This document shows, piece by piece, positions 1-13,000 of a stretch of 64,000 bases of DNA. The first letter of the stretch is position 1. Every line of letters begins with the position of its first letter. The notes beneath the pieces are model-generated. The model was not told the origin of the DNA. It saw only the letters and a list, made by a program, of their open reading frames with translations, and did not search any database. This DNA is from Clavulina sp. PMI_390 (Eukaryota; Basidiomycota; Agaricomycetes; Cantharellales; Hydnaceae), in assembly GCA_015039315.1 (NCBI GenBank), contig WIDE01000083.1:82321-146320 (forward strand), written 5' to 3'. The translations under genes were made by a program, and so were the position numbers.

Positions 1-528
1 TCGCTCAGGTCGATTGCTTCTACCCCTGGACGGACACCCTGAAGACTGGGTTGATGGTCATAGAATTGCTTTCCGTGTACTTATCATTGATGCTCCAACC
101 TAGCACCCCGCGTCTTGGGGCAAATAAATGTAATCAATTTTGTATCAGCACAATGGAGGTGAGGCGAAAGTGTGTGGATGATGCTATGTGGACTCAATAT
201 GTCACAAAGTTCATTAAGCCCCAAGATCGCTTGATTTACATTCATTCCTAAGCGCTGAGTCTGGGACTGATAACACACCGCTATGGACATGTGAGTTCAC
301 CTGTTAAACAGATTCCGCACGCACGTAAATGCAATTAGCCACGAAGCGAGTTTGGCACCTATGTTGTACAAATTATAACAAGAGAGACAGCAACAAGTCC
401 TTAGGAGCTATAATGGACGACGACTATGTTTGGGGACCGATAGGCATTCCGGCCGAGACACCATCTCGTTCTTTAGGGGTCAATACTATTGAATACCGAC
501 CAGCATCACCATACTACATCGAAACGCA
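1..528. other. Intergenic, no gene seen
   Basis: Only short open frames without recognisable domains occur here. It lies downstream of the FunK1 kinase stop codon. Confidence 0.5.
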
Positions 529-3445
529 CTAAGTTGAAGCATCCGGAGCCGACTCCATAAGGGTTGCCAGGTCCGAGAGGGGTGCGGGCCGATGAGCACG
601 TTTTGCTTCTACTTGGGCTCTTGGCGGCGTATGTAGGGGCTGGGAGAAAACATGATTCCAATCTGCCGTGAGGATCGGATCTTGTGATTGAAGGCAGTCG
701 AGGACACCCTTGAAGTATTCTTCATAGACAACAAGAGCCTCATCCTCGGAAACCACTTCCTCCTTGATCGTAGGTGTACAAAGGCCAAGAATCCTGTGGA
801 TGAAGGAGTCCAAGGCCAGCCACTGTGGGAAGACACCGCCGGGCGAGGAGGCTGCGGAGCGCTTCGCAAGACGACTTTTATCCGAATCTGTGCTCATGAG
901 TGCATTCTTTGCTTCACGCTGATCTGAAGTGATGTTTGGGGCTGATTCCAACTTAGTCCCTATTTGATAGAGCACCAGTATAAGGACCCATATAGATGAC
1001 TCAATGTCGTCAATAGGACTGTGCTTCATATGTTGCGCCAAAGTTTTGTCGAGCCCCAGAAAAGCCCCATGGATACGTCGGGACATCGAGCTCATTGTAC
1101 CCTGTGTACGGAGTCAATCCGATGTGAGAGACATTGTCAAAGCCGTCAGCAAAGCGGAGGATGAGAACCCACTGAGATTGTTTTTCCTATGATATGCTCC
1201 GTGTCTTCGACGTGCCGAACGAGATCAGCGTCAATGAGCAGGCCCTCGCAAGGTTGCGCTGGGTCTATTCTTTTTTCCAATTCCTCTGCTGAGGGACTGG
1301 GGGTAAAGACATCAGCAAAGGGCAGTAAGTGGGGAGAACGTGGCTAGCTTATATGACGAACAAGTATGGTTGACGCAGGCATTTCCGGGGATCCGTTATC
1401 ATAATGTTCGTGTCGCTGATATCGCGATGCAAGAACTTATAGCCAAACCACATCGCGAAATGCGCTAAAGAGAAGGACTCAGCACTTAGTCAGGAATGTA
1501 TCAAGGAAAGAAACGTACCAAACATTGCATGGAGAATCGCTCTTAGCAAATCGCCTGGTGTTTGTGCAGTTATCAAAGGTTTCCCAATGGTTTCAAAGTA
1601 GAGTATCCGATGCACCATAATGGAGTGATAGAAGGTTGGAAGATGCCCTGAATTTTGAACCTCTGGCGGAAGGAATATATCCCATGGCGTAATATCCTCT
1701 TTCGGTTCATAAAAGAACGCGTTTGAGTCAAGTTCCTGATACCCATACAAGATACCAGCACCAAAAACTCCCTGCATACGCTCGTGGACCTTGTACTCAT
1801 CCTGCCGGCGCTGATCTGACCAGGAGTCCTTGGCAAATAATTGCAGGGGTGGAGATTCTGAGCTGAACTTCGCACGAACCAGCGGGCAATTATCCTGCCA
1901 GAATTTGAAAGCGGCACTCTGACCATCCAGGAGATTCTTGCGGCTATTGGAGTCCGTGGGCATGTCCTGATCATGCTGTTTGGCAGGCTGGTTTGTTACT
2001 GAAGAGGGCTTACGCCGCTTTGGCGTCGCTGCAGAAGATCCGCTCTCATACGGCCTCTTACCAAGCGAACTTGGGTGGGGCGTTTCGATTGACACATTTG
2101 GATCAGAGCCCGATGGGAAAGTAGTCGCGGCGGGCAAGGCAGGTGAGATGGTGGCATCGTCATGAGCGTCAACACTCAGCCCCGTCATAGCCTCGCCACT
2201 CTCACCATCGGGAGCTGCCCCTACGGAGGCCGAGTTTGAGGTAGTTGACATAGGCCCTAATGAGATACCGGACACAGTGGCCGGTGCAGGGGTCTGGTCC
2301 TCAGCAACGGGGTCGCGTTCCAGGATCCAACCGGCAGTGCATCGTCCTGGAAGCTGGGGCGCCTTGTGTACATGTTTCTTGAGTGTGTACCCGTCAGGGA
2401 AGCGTTGAGACTCCTTGGGTAAAGCTGTGGATGCTGCAGTGGAGGCGGATGCACCAGCAGGTGAGGATGCTCCAGTGGGGGTGGAAGCAGGACCAGGATG
2501 AGGATTAGGATCGGGGGTTGGATCGGTGATGGAATTGGTAGCGCTACCGTATTTGGCAGACCGTAAGAGTACCATAGGGATTGTATTATAACGGATGGCG
2601 AACGTCACGACGACTCCACGTATAAACTCTTTAAGATGGTCGTCATTGTTCAGGTTAAGCTCTGGACTGGAAGTAACCCCACCCCGTTGGAAGAACATGA
2701 ATCGGATGCATCTGCTCTTGTGATTATAGCCAAGTACTGATGCGTAGGTACGAGTCGGGTGAGCGGTCAGTATGGCTTGCGCATACGTTGCTGCTTGGCT
2801 GGCGAGCTCTTTCCAGCCGTCTTTGACTTCAATTGCGACGTCTATGGTAGACCACGAATTTGGCGGCTTGCCCGCCATATCCATTGCATTCACCCGACCC
2901 ACCAGATCTGGCCGCAACGGAGGGGATCCGCCAACACTATCCGCATTACGATTGAATACCTCTATCCCGCGAAATGGGTAGTCAGGGCCAAACTGGCGGT
3001 GAGTGTGCCAGAACCTCCCGATGAAGTTAAGAAGGCCAGCAAGAGGCTCGTAGTGCGGTTTCTCGGTGACGTCTGCTGGAAAGGCGTTCTGTAGAACGGG
3101 TAGCGCCTCTTGGCTATTATATTTTTGCACGAGATTGGAACGAACACTTTGGAAGAATTCATCAGAAAGATTGAGCCCGAACAGCGTATCGAAACGTCGC
3201 AGGACGCTCGCGTGGTTAAAGGCGCAGCGTTGATATACAGTCTCCATCTGGTTTTTCAGAGCGAATTGAAGAGACGCAAAGACGGGAGTCTGAGACACAC
3301 TGCCATGAGAGACATGACTGTGTACAGAGGTCCCAAGGGTCTTCGTAACTGAGCCTTGGTTGCTGGACGCAGATGGTTTAACGGGGGAAGTACCAGAAGG
3401 GTGCCTTGTTTGAGAAGTCGAGGTGGGTTGGCCGGACTGTGACAT
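529..3445 (-). CDS. FunK1 fungal-type protein kinase with nuclease-like N-terminal domain
   Basis: Four exons (3445-1519, 1464-1375, 1288-1173, 1101-529) close in frame to a 901-aa protein. Residues about 1-60 are Ser/Thr-rich. Residues about 60-310 form the domain that precedes FunK1 kinases, with the restriction-nuclease-like RPDLVGR ... AIEVKDGW pattern at about 180-210. A low-complexity linker follows. The kinase part has the N-lobe segment around LFAKDSW (about 555), then the catalytic loop HRDISDTNI in exon 2, and IDADL in exon 3 where DFG normally stands. After that come GTMSSMS (the substrate-binding segment, usually GTxxFMA) and the DDIESSIWVL helix typical of FunK1. FunK1 kinases are expanded in Agaricomycetes; substrates are mostly unknown. 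DAD in place of DFG is seen directly, and activity is not certain. Splice sites were chosen by eye; the 1375 donor (gtcaac) is the weakest. Confidence 0.82.
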
Positions 3446-4766
3446 TTATGTCGATATGTGAGCTTTTCGGTACTGGGATACTATCGAGCAAAAGGAATGG
3501 TTTGTTCTCAGTGTGTGGAGGCGGTCAGCGAGAGAACATACGGAGTTGGTAAGAAGCTGATGATAGGCTATTGAGATCGTATCGTTCTGTGCTCTAATGT
3601 GGTTGCTATTTATGCAGAACGGTGGGGACAGCGCTCTGGCCCAACAGAGAGGCGGCTTGTCACACGTGACGCCATCACCCAACCACCAACGCCGTCACAT
3701 GCGCCTGTTGGACCTAGCGTCTGGACATGCTACCGCGACGATTCTGGCGCCAGGTCCCTTTTATAGTAGCGGAAAATCGTATATAGCGTAAGAATGGACC
3801 CGTCATCTCACATTACGAGGGTTCCTCATCAAAGGGTTTGTGAACTCGATCAACCGAGGCTCCGGAGCCACCTGCTCGACCAATCGTCAGTGATGCCGCA
3901 CAAGCACAGTAGAGGATGATCTACCCTACTATTATTCGCCTCTATTTACCTTAACCATAATCCATCATCTCTAGAAACTTTGGATACTGGGATTAGAAAT
4001 GGCGGTTAGGGTATTGCTTGGGCCGGAAGGTTATCGTCACGCCATTAGCAAGGTAACTTTATAATATAATAGTGTTCAAACTCTCCAAGCGTTCTCGCCG
4101 AGTGCATAGTGGCTTATGGGGGTCCCGCAAGTTCGTTACTGTTGTTGAATTTAGCCAGAGATCGAATTATATAGTATGACCTCTGCATATCACCATTTCA
4201 TGCGCATTGCATCACTTCGCAATTATGATTTCAGCCGACCTTGTTGCCCCCGCTAGCGGACCTTGAGTGAGCCCAATAGTTTGCTGCTCAGTGGAAATTC
4301 CGTGTGGTCCGATCCTTACGTGGTTCGTGTTATCCTCAGCGAAGGGGTCAGATCTAAACATGACAGACAACGCCATAAACCTCCTCCTCTTCCTCCTCCT
4401 TATTGGCCAAGATCAGGCTGTGCTAAAAGTGGAGAGCGGGCAGAGATAAGACACATTCCAATCTCCAGCCGCCTGGAGCATAAACTACGAACTCGTAGAT
4501 TGGTCAACCTCAAGATACACAAGACCGAGGGGAAAGAGTTTGGCATTTGTAACCGTCCAGCTTTTGAATGAAAAAAGGGGGGGTGGGGTTATGAGTAAGG
4601 AAAAAATAAGAACAGCGAGGAATGCTACTGGTTAATAAGGGGACAACGGTTAAGGGAAATAAAAAGCCAAAGACCACAGTGCTGCTACTGTAGAGTTCCG
4701 TAAGGCGCAGTAGGTGGAATTTAGTAAACAGTGAGTTCAAGAAGATAAAATGCATACTTTGGGGAT
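3446..4766. other. Intergenic, no gene seen
   Basis: This stretch lies between the start of the FunK1 gene and the 3' end of the Dbf2 gene. The part next to 3445 should hold the FunK1 promoter. Short open frames (for example 4263-4571 on +) show no domain or splice pattern that I trust. Confidence 0.45.
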
Positions 4767-7205
4767 TTAGAAGATAGTGGCCATCTCACCCTCCTCATCG
4801 ATGCTCCGCATCCCTCCATGCCCTTGGCCCATCATACGACTCCCAACAGCTCCCATCCCATTCTTCCCAAACGTAAACCCAACCCAGACACCCCTCCCAA
4901 TCACGTCGTCCTTCTCCCTGACAGCGTCAACATTCTTGGCCTTCTCCCTAACTTCCGCGTATTTAGCCATATCCTCTGGGTTACCGAAATCATCGTAGTA
5001 GCCTGTATCCTCGTCTCCGTCGAGCGACGGTACGAATGGTGGGTCGGTGGAGCGGAGGGTTGTCCAGGGGACGCCACGGAAGAAGGGATGTTCGCGAACG
5101 GCGGTCATTGTGCCATAGCGAAGGGCTTCACTAGTGATGAGCCTGTGTGGTGTAACGTAAATGAAACACAGTTAGATATCTGATCTTCTCGAACCAAATA
5201 CGAGAATCGAGGCCAACCTTTCAATAGCATCCCATGCAATATCAGTCAGGTTGAAGATCAGATCTTCCTCACGATCATAATGTGGCCTCCTCAGCACTTC
5301 CTTCCAGTTCTTCAGATTCGCCCACGTCTCCTCGGGACTACCGCCACTGAAAGGCGGGAAACCAGCGAGGAACTCGAAGAGGATACAGCCCAAGGACCAG
5401 TAGTCAACGCTGTAAGTGTACGTTTGACCACGCAGGACCTCAGGCGCCATGTAGTCTGGTGAGCCAACAACAGAGTCCGCCTGTCAGTTTAGATGGGAAT
5501 GGACAGGTTAGTCGTCAATCTCCATCCTCTGTCTGAGCTCCAGCAGCGACCACTCACATAACGAGGGTAGTCATTCCGCATGCTACGATAGAGGCTCCTT
5601 CGATCCATCGTGCTGCGATGCACAAGTGGGGTATCTTTCACCTGGTCGAGTTTATGTTTGAGAGATTCGATGCGCTTTGGGTTGAGTGCGCCTGTCGCGA
5701 GGCCGAAATCAGTGAGCTTGACGTGACCACTCCCATCCACCAGGAAGTTCTAGCGAGCGAAACGGTATCAATAACCAGTTAGGTAGACGGATGTGCGCCG
5801 CATCGAAGAAAAACACACCTCAGGCTTCAAATCTCGATGGATGTATCCCAGGGAATGCAGCTCGCTGACACCTGCAAACATCTCGCTGATGTAGAATCGT
5901 GCGTGTTCTTCCTTGAGAACGCCAGAGTTGTTGAGAAGGGTACGGAAGTCGCCTCCAGGGACGTACTCCATCGCGAGGTAGACATGCTGGGCGTCTTGGA
6001 ATGCGTAAAGCAGTCGGACAAGCCATGGTGTTTTCGTAGCAGTGAGAATGTCGCGCTCGACAAGGACATGACGGACCTAGCGGTGACAAGAGGGAAAAGA
6101 GTAATAAAGTTAAGCGAGAGAGCGAAGACAATGGTTGACTCGACAGCTTGCCTCGTCCATTTTGTGCAATGTCTTCTTCTTCATCTTCTTCAGCGCGCAG
6201 ACCTCACCCGTATCGATCCTTCTAGCAAGGTACACCTCACCATACCCTCCTTGGCCGACCTGTGCGATGATGTGAAATTGATCGACACGGAGTTTAGCGC
6301 GACGTTTGCGAAGGAGGACGCGCTCGCGGCCCGAATACGACTTGAATTCGGCTGCGTATTCGGTGGGGCCAAGCTAATTGGGAATGTGAAACAAGCTTAG
6401 CGAGCGGACGGACGCGGTGATGAGATGGATTAAAAATGAGGGTGAAGATGATAGGAGGTGCAAAAAGCGGACAATCGAGAAATTTTGCATGCCGCTCCAA
6501 CATACGAGAGAGATAAATGACATACTTTACGAGAGCGTGTGTCCTCATCGAATCGCGCTCTGCGGTCTTTCCGTGCAGCAATATATCCGAGCGCGTTGAA
6601 ATAATAGTCAAGGAAATCTATCAAAATGAAAAAGAGTATACGAGTTCGTTCCCCACGCCCATCGATCGAGGATCAGCGAAACATGGGATTGGATCCGAAG
6701 CCCGACCAGCCGACCGATTTAGCAGAATTATTATATTGGACTCACAAAGTTGTGCTACAGTGGCTTTGCGCTTGACTTCAGCGCTTTCTGCAATTTCACG
6801 TTCCCAGAACTTGAGCGGCGGGCGGTTCATGCTGCCGACCGCAGTGGTCGGGTGCGCGGTGTCCATGTGGGTGTCCCCATCTGCATCGACCTTGTGGCTG
6901 GCCTTGGTCGGTGAATCTTTCAGAGGCTTGAGGTAGTGCTTTGCGCCGGGCGTCGAGACAGTTGATGGTACTGCTGTGGTCGACGATGATCCTGCGCCAA
7001 AGAACGAGGTTTTAGTGGGCGATCCGTACTCGAAGTCGTCTAGAGTGAGATCGGCGTCGGGAGAACCAGTCAGAGTGGGTCCAGAGAGGAGAGGGGTATC
7101 GGAAGATTTGTAGTTGCTGAAAATGTTGTTGTTGGCGTTGCTGGTCGTCTTGGAGCCCTTGGTGGGCGACGATGGAACCGGGATGCGCGACGGTGTGGCT
7201 GGCAT
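4767..7205 (-). CDS. dbf2: NDR-family mitotic-exit kinase Dbf2/Sid2
   Basis: Seven exons (7205-6746, 6617-6526, 6373-6152, 6076-5819, 5749-5558, 5480-5218, 5142-4767) sum to 620 aa. Residues 1-150 are low-complexity Ser/Thr/Pro. About 155-185 ([18 protein letters not shown]) matches the N-terminal MOB-binding region of the family. The catalytic domain has GQGGYGEV (about 223), ALKKMKK, HRDLKPEN (about 339), LTDFGLA and SPDYMAPE. Between DFG and APE lies the long insert characteristic of Dbf2/Sid2 ([15 protein letters not shown] ... [10 protein letters not shown]). A C-terminal hydrophobic segment (WVGFTFG) resembles the AGC-kinase phospho-motif. In yeasts this kinase, with Mob1, drives the mitotic exit/septation network at spindle poles and bud neck. 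The third intron appears to use a GC donor (gcaagc at 6151). It is divergent from spc25, with starts 259 bp apart. Family identity is very likely. Confidence 0.93.
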
Positions 7206-7464
7206 CGTGGTCTTCTATTCCAGATGGGTTTATCGAGATTCCTGGGAATTATCGAGGACTATTTCGAAAACCCTCGAAAAATTATTTGCGGGCAGGTGGT
7301 CGTTGGCTCGTTTCGTTCAACAAGTTGGCCACAACCGGGGAGGCACCAAACTGAATTGAATTCAGTCGTTGCTTCGGCAAGTCCCGCGTTCGTGTTCGAC
7401 ACAAACACACCTCCACACTCTCCCCTTACCTCCCACCCGACGCGCGTGTAGTGACTATCGCAGC
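7206..7464. promoter_or_regulatory. Shared divergent promoter region, dbf2 / spc25
   Basis: The ATGs of two cell-division genes face away from each other across 259 bp, so both promoters must lie largely here. I see no clear TATA box. A regulatory link is inferred from position only. Confidence 0.5.
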
Positions 7465-8710
7465 ATGCCATCTACTAAGACATCTGCTTCGTCGACGAAA
7501 CGACCACCTATCATTAATCTGCGAGAGCTGGTTGCTTCGCGTGACACGCTGCATGCAGATATATCGACGCTTGATGCAAGCCATGAGCAGGAGAGGCGCC
7601 GATTCTTACGGCTAGCCACCGAATGGGGAGAAGGGCATAAACGAGAGCTGTCCGAATTCGAAGAGAGGCACTTGAACACTGTCTCCACTACGTTAGAAAA
7701 CGTCAAGAACATCAAAAGTGGTATCGAGACCGCGCGAGGAGAGATTGAGAAGGTTGTTGGAAGTGAGTACAGTTTGTTGTTGTCCTTTCCTTCTTCCCAA
7801 GTCGGTTATAATGAACCTGTCAGGACTATTCGCTGATGATCACCCTTCTCCCCGCTTTTATTTCCTTCCCTTCCCTTTTGGTGGTTCATGATCTGGTATC
7901 CACCCGTATATGAAATCTGCCCCGAACATCCCATCACCCCTGACGGTGACGTCTGTCAGCCCTTGAGATCCAACAGCGGGAACTTCGATCTGTACGAGAG
8001 AAGGTTTCGGACGGGCGTGAAGAGCGACAAAAGCGCCAGCAGGCTCTCGCGTTGCTGACCGCCGAGAACACCACTGTCAAAGCGGCCGTAGATGAAATCA
8101 AAACCAGTAAGTCTCTGGTGATAGTCTTTTGGCTTTTTTGGCCTCGTCGAGAGGGATCAAGCATACACTGACTGGTCAATTATGCATATATCTCTACTGC
8201 TTATTTTAGAGCTTTATGCCGAGCAAAAGGTGCTGGACACGCACTGGCAGCTGGTACCGCTCCATTTGGAGGCGTACAAGAGGCTGTTGGCAATTTCCAT
8301 AGACCGCATTGAAGGTAGGTGACAGCTCCATTTCGTTTATGCATCTCACATTATTAATTTTGGGCGCCATCCATCCCCACACACAGACGACGTAATGCAA
8401 TTCCGTTTTACGCATATTGATCCATCCAACCATGCGCGCGAATTCTCGTTCATTCTGGACATCTCCCAGGGGGCTTATCGAGGTACGTTTTTTGCATCGT
8501 CGCGCCTTCGGCAGTTGTAAGTTACTGACTGAATGAATGCCTGCCCCTGGTTTTGCGCGTCTATGGACATTAGTCCCGAGCTCGTATCCTCTTTTGCCCT
8601 CAATGGCTCATTTTATTGAGAGGTTGAATCGCGAGGGAGATTTCCCAGCCTTTGTGAAGCGTGTACGGATGGCCTTTGTCGAGTATGTACGGGACGAGCG
8701 CGGGCCATGA
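7465..8710 (+). CDS. spc25: Kinetochore protein Spc25 (Ndc80 complex)
   Basis: Five exons (7465-7762, 7960-8106, 8210-8314, 8387-8482, 8574-8710) give 260 aa, all phases consistent. Residues about 25-165 are charged and heptad-like, as expected for the coiled coil that pairs with Spc24. The C-terminal globular domain is recognisable: MQFRFTHIDP, REFSFILDIS, then VPSSYPLLP and FIERLNREGDFPAFVKRVR, matching the Spc25 C-terminal domain order. Spc25/Spc24 anchor the Ndc80 complex to the inner kinetochore. Length fits the family. The first ATG after an A/C-rich leader was chosen as start. It is divergent from the Dbf2-type kinase gene. Confidence 0.9.
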
Positions 8711-10042
8711 TAGTCATCATTATCATAGGGTCGGTCGGTGCGGATAGGAGTTCGGGCCATTTGGTTTTTCTTCGGCGATGGTGAGCCGAGGTTACAGTCG
8801 GTTTATGACTAGTTGAGAGAACCCCAGCATTGAGGTAAGTTGTTCTTGTCTCACATATCATGATTCTTGAGTATTCCTTCTCGGAGTGTTTACGTGTCGT
8901 ATTGCGTACAGACTCCGCATCTATGCTGTGCTCTAGACTCCTATAACGCTCGCCTGGCAAAACGCCTGTGCAAATCCGCCACCACCGAGGTAGTTCGGTG
9001 CCCGCCCGACCGCAACCGTGCGTCACAACTGCTCCCTTTGCCTTCTCTCAACCGCAATCGCTCTTCACCTACTTGTCCGTGGGCGTCGCTGTGGACGAGA
9101 TCACCTCCAAGAACACTCTCGCGGTCGGCGGTTGGTTGGCCCCCATACGTGTATTGATGTGGGCGTTAGAACATTCATTTTCCCAGATCGATGGCGTCAG
9201 CTCTCTTCCGTTCTGGTCGAAGTAATTTGTTTCGCTCCCTTGCGTGTGGGTTGGTTGCGTGGGTCGGAAAATGCGCGAAAAAACGTCCACCAGCGGCGTT
9301 TATGTATATACACTTTGTAGTCATTTCGTGGCGTGTTCTCATGGCGAGGGAGGTGTGGGCAAAGCTGGCTCGGAACTGTCCAGAAGGCAGATCAATAGAG
9401 ATACAACCTGCCAATAGTATAACAGTATAGTGTACAAACAACCCACAATCAATCATCGCAACGACCCGGCCGTTGCACGTCCCACTCCGAGCCTGTTACT
9501 TCCCCACTTTGCCCACTACCTTGGTCGACGAGGTTGCTTCGAAGAGCGTCCGAGAAAGCGCCGCAGACGTCCACGACGGCCAGCAGAACGAGACCGGCGC
9601 TCTGATTTAGCTTATCGTGAGTAGTGTGGTGTCGTCGCCGTGCGCAGTCCCATTTCACGGCTCGCTGACGGAAATGCTGCCCATTAACAGAGATCAAATC
9701 CACTTGCTCGCCTTCTTATTTTCGACCATAATCACTCGCTCTCTCTCGCTGGACTTTCTCTTGTTCTCCCGCTATTCTCTCTCTTTCCTCCCTAAAACGT
9801 GATTGATTGGTACGGCGGCTCGCTCCATCCCATATGCTGGCGTGGCATTTACTGAAATTTCCGACTGACTGGCATTCTTTCCTGTTCCTGTGATTCCCTT
9901 TTCAACCATCTTGTCATCGCCAGACTAATTTCTGGGAATTTGGATATTTGGTGCACCACACATCTCTGTTTTTGCTGTTGACTGCTGAAACGACAACGAC
10001 GACGACAACAAGGACGACGACAACGCTGTAGAGCGTTCTCGA
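8711..10042. other. Intergenic / probable 5' leader of the BNI4-like gene
   Basis: No convincing protein is encoded. The last few hundred bases are pyrimidine-rich, then ACGACGACAACG repeats directly before the ATG at 10043, typical of a long fungal 5' UTR. Leader introns cannot be excluded. Confidence 0.45.
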
Positions 10043-13000
10043 ATGGCTGTATCGCTCGCCGCCCCTACACATACACCTAATTCTAGCAATCCCGGTAACG
10101 ACTGGCATTTCCCATCATCATCCACTATGGACCATCCGAGTAAAGCACCAGCACCAGTAACATCATCATCATCACCAGCATCATCATCGTCCACACCTCC
10201 ACCAGCTGCCTCGTCACCAGCAGCGCCGAAAACCCCACCTGTAGCTGTATCACAGTCATCATCCCAGTCCCAAATAAAAACTGCCCCAAACGGCAGTAGC
10301 AGCAACCCATCAACGCCACCAGTGTCAGCCAACGGCGGCGGTCCGAACTCTACGGCCGCCTCTGGCACTCCACCATCTGGCCAACAGGGCTTTGCGTATC
10401 CCACTCCACTGCAAGGGAACCCGAATGCGCCAGGATTCGGATACTTTCCGTCGCCCCAGCCTGGTCAGCAACAGCAACAGTATCCCGGTTTCGACCAGCA
10501 GCAGTTCAATGCGCAATGGGCTGCATATCAGCAGATGCTTTTCGCTGCTCAGCAACAACAGCAGCAGCAATTCCAGCAGGCTCAAGGTGGGCAGGGTCCA
10601 CCCCAGGCGCCGTTCCAGAATCGCCAGCGCACGGGCAGCGCCTCCCAGAACCCCACCCCCGACTTTTCGCAAATGTTCCCTATGGGCGTCCCCATGATGA
10701 ACGGCATGCCGATGAACGTTGGCATGCCCCAGATGAATGGTTTCGGGATGGGAATGATGCCTGGTATGCCCATGATGATGAACATGAACGGCATGAACCC
10801 CGCGACGATGGCCGCCATGATGAACAACGGCGCAGCTGGCTTCCCGCCCATGGCATATCCAAACGGTGCCGTCATCGCCCAGTTTAACCAACAGCAGCAA
10901 TCTGGCGCTGCATCGTCAGCGGGAGGAGCGTCCTCCATCGCCTCCACGTCCAATACGAATAACCAATTCCATCCGTATCGCCGTGCTCCACGAGGCTCTC
11001 AGTCATCGAGCCCTGGTCCCAACTCCAACTCGGGTAGCTCAAACTCTCATCCTGCTCATTCGCATGGCGGTGGTAGCGGTGGGAGTGGTGGTCCGACGAT
11101 TGCGGGGCTGCCTTCGTCGGCATTCCCTCCTCTTGGTTCATCATCGTCTCCCAACAACTCTCAAAAAGCCAATGCTCCATTGCAAGGACCTCAACCACCG
11201 TATGCAAGGGAACGTACAAACTCGAACTCGTCAGCGAGCTCGAGATCGTCTGCTGGTGGCAGTCGTAGTGGACGGCCTGGTCCCCATCACCAGTCTTCGT
11301 CGGGTCAGCAGCATCGCTCGTCGCCATCATCCGCGAGTGGTGGCGGCGGTAGGTCTGCTCCTAATCAGGGAAGGCCCTCCTTTAGTGGGAGCGACCGCCC
11401 GAATATGAAGCAGGCGTCCTCTTCGTCGTCCTCCGGTGTGCCGACTCCTTCGCCAGGTAGTCAGCAGCGCTCTAGGACATTGTCGAACAACTCTTCGCCT
11501 GGTAGGTCGGCGCCTTCATCGCCAGCCCCTCCTAGCCCTGCAGACGTTTCGCTACCCTCGAGCCGAAACCCAAGCCCTCCCACTACGCCTGTGAATGGAT
11601 CTTCAGGTTCCAGCGCTGGTAGTGGCGCGAATGCAGGTGGCAGCTCTGCGGCGAATGCTGGTTCTGTCAGAGCCAGAGCGCCTCCCAAACCATCACCTCT
11701 TTCGCAACAGGCCTCGTTTGGCGCGAGTTCGGAGAGTGGGTCCACCGCTCGACCTTCCGCCGCGGTCGCCACCACGCCGAGCCCTCCCCTCACTCCCACT
11801 CCTTCCAACCCCCACCCAAGTGCCATCCCTCGTCCCTCCACATCCATGTCTACTACCTCTTCAAACGCCACTTCGATCGCGAACAAGCGTCTGAGCAGAG
11901 ACGACTCGGAGCTGAAAGCGTATGGCGAGCAGGTTCATCAGCATGTCCCTCGTTCGGGTGGTCTCAAGGGTCGACTACGTCGTGCGCTTTCGTTGAGCCC
12001 TGCGTCGGCGACGGCGTTGACGGAGGATGAGAAGGAGAAGGAACCAGGCACGCCGAAGCTGGGGAGTAGGAAACAGGTCGTTGCTGCGAAGAATGCGAGC
12101 GAGGCCCGCTTGGCAGCGGCTTCTGGATCGGCCATTTCGTCCTCTCCTTCACCTTCCTCCTCTGCTATTGTGGGCTCTGCCGCACAGACTGCGACAGGGT
12201 TGCCCGCCGCTGCTACGAGCGTCCCGATCTCGCCCGTCTCTCCCACATCCACCAACTCTGGTTCCACGATCCAGACTTCCCCGATCACTCCCCCTGGCAC
12301 GAGCCACCCTATTGATCCTGGCGATGATGATGCGGGTCCTTCTGGGGTTGATGCGTCTATTCGGTCGACCAAGATCAAGAAGAACAAGGCTGGCTCGCTG
12401 TTCAATCGCAAGTGGAACGCGTCGACAGACAACATCTCGCTCTCGTCTACTGTTTCTAGCGCGTCGCTCATGATCCGCAAGATCGGGAGTGTGGGTGCGC
12501 TCGCGAGGCGGAAGAGCTTGAGTGGCATTACGAGCTTGTTCAAGGACAAGAACAAGGATAAGGATGGAGAAGGGAGCGGCAAGGACGGGAAGAAGAACAA
12601 GAGTGGAAAGGCGGCCTCCACTGCAGGCGTCTCGCTTGCAACTGCTGAGGTCGACAGGGGCGAGATGAGTCCGTCGTCGAGCGGAGGGGGCTTTGGTAGT
12701 GGCGGTGGGGACGACAGCATGGTGGGGTTGAGTCCTGCTGCCAAGTTGGCGCGCCAGCATACCTTACGTAGTAATGCTGAAGCGGCTGCGCGTGCTAAAG
12801 CAGCAGAGGCTCAGGCGCGCGAAGAGGCTGAGAGGCAGGCCCAGGCTCAGGCGCAGCGCCAGCAGCATCATCTCAGGCATACGGCTCCTGCTAACTCTGT
12901 CTCAGGGAAGAACCTCCATATGCGCCAGATCAGCGAGGATGTGGGCGAGGATGGGTATCAGTATGTGCCCTACTCTGGCCCATCGTCTGGATCCCAGCAG

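Noticed and set aside
5837..6400. 187-codon open frame on the plus strand
   Set aside because: It is antisense to kinase exons of the Dbf2 gene that carry HRD and the glycine loop.
10190..10580. CAG/CAA and CCA/TCA trinucleotide runs
   Set aside because: They encode Gln and Ser/Pro tracts within the BNI4-like frame and are interrupted; not an independent repeat array.
11938..12744. 268-codon open frame on the minus strand
   Set aside because: It is antisense to the low-complexity part of the BNI4-like gene, a compositional shadow.
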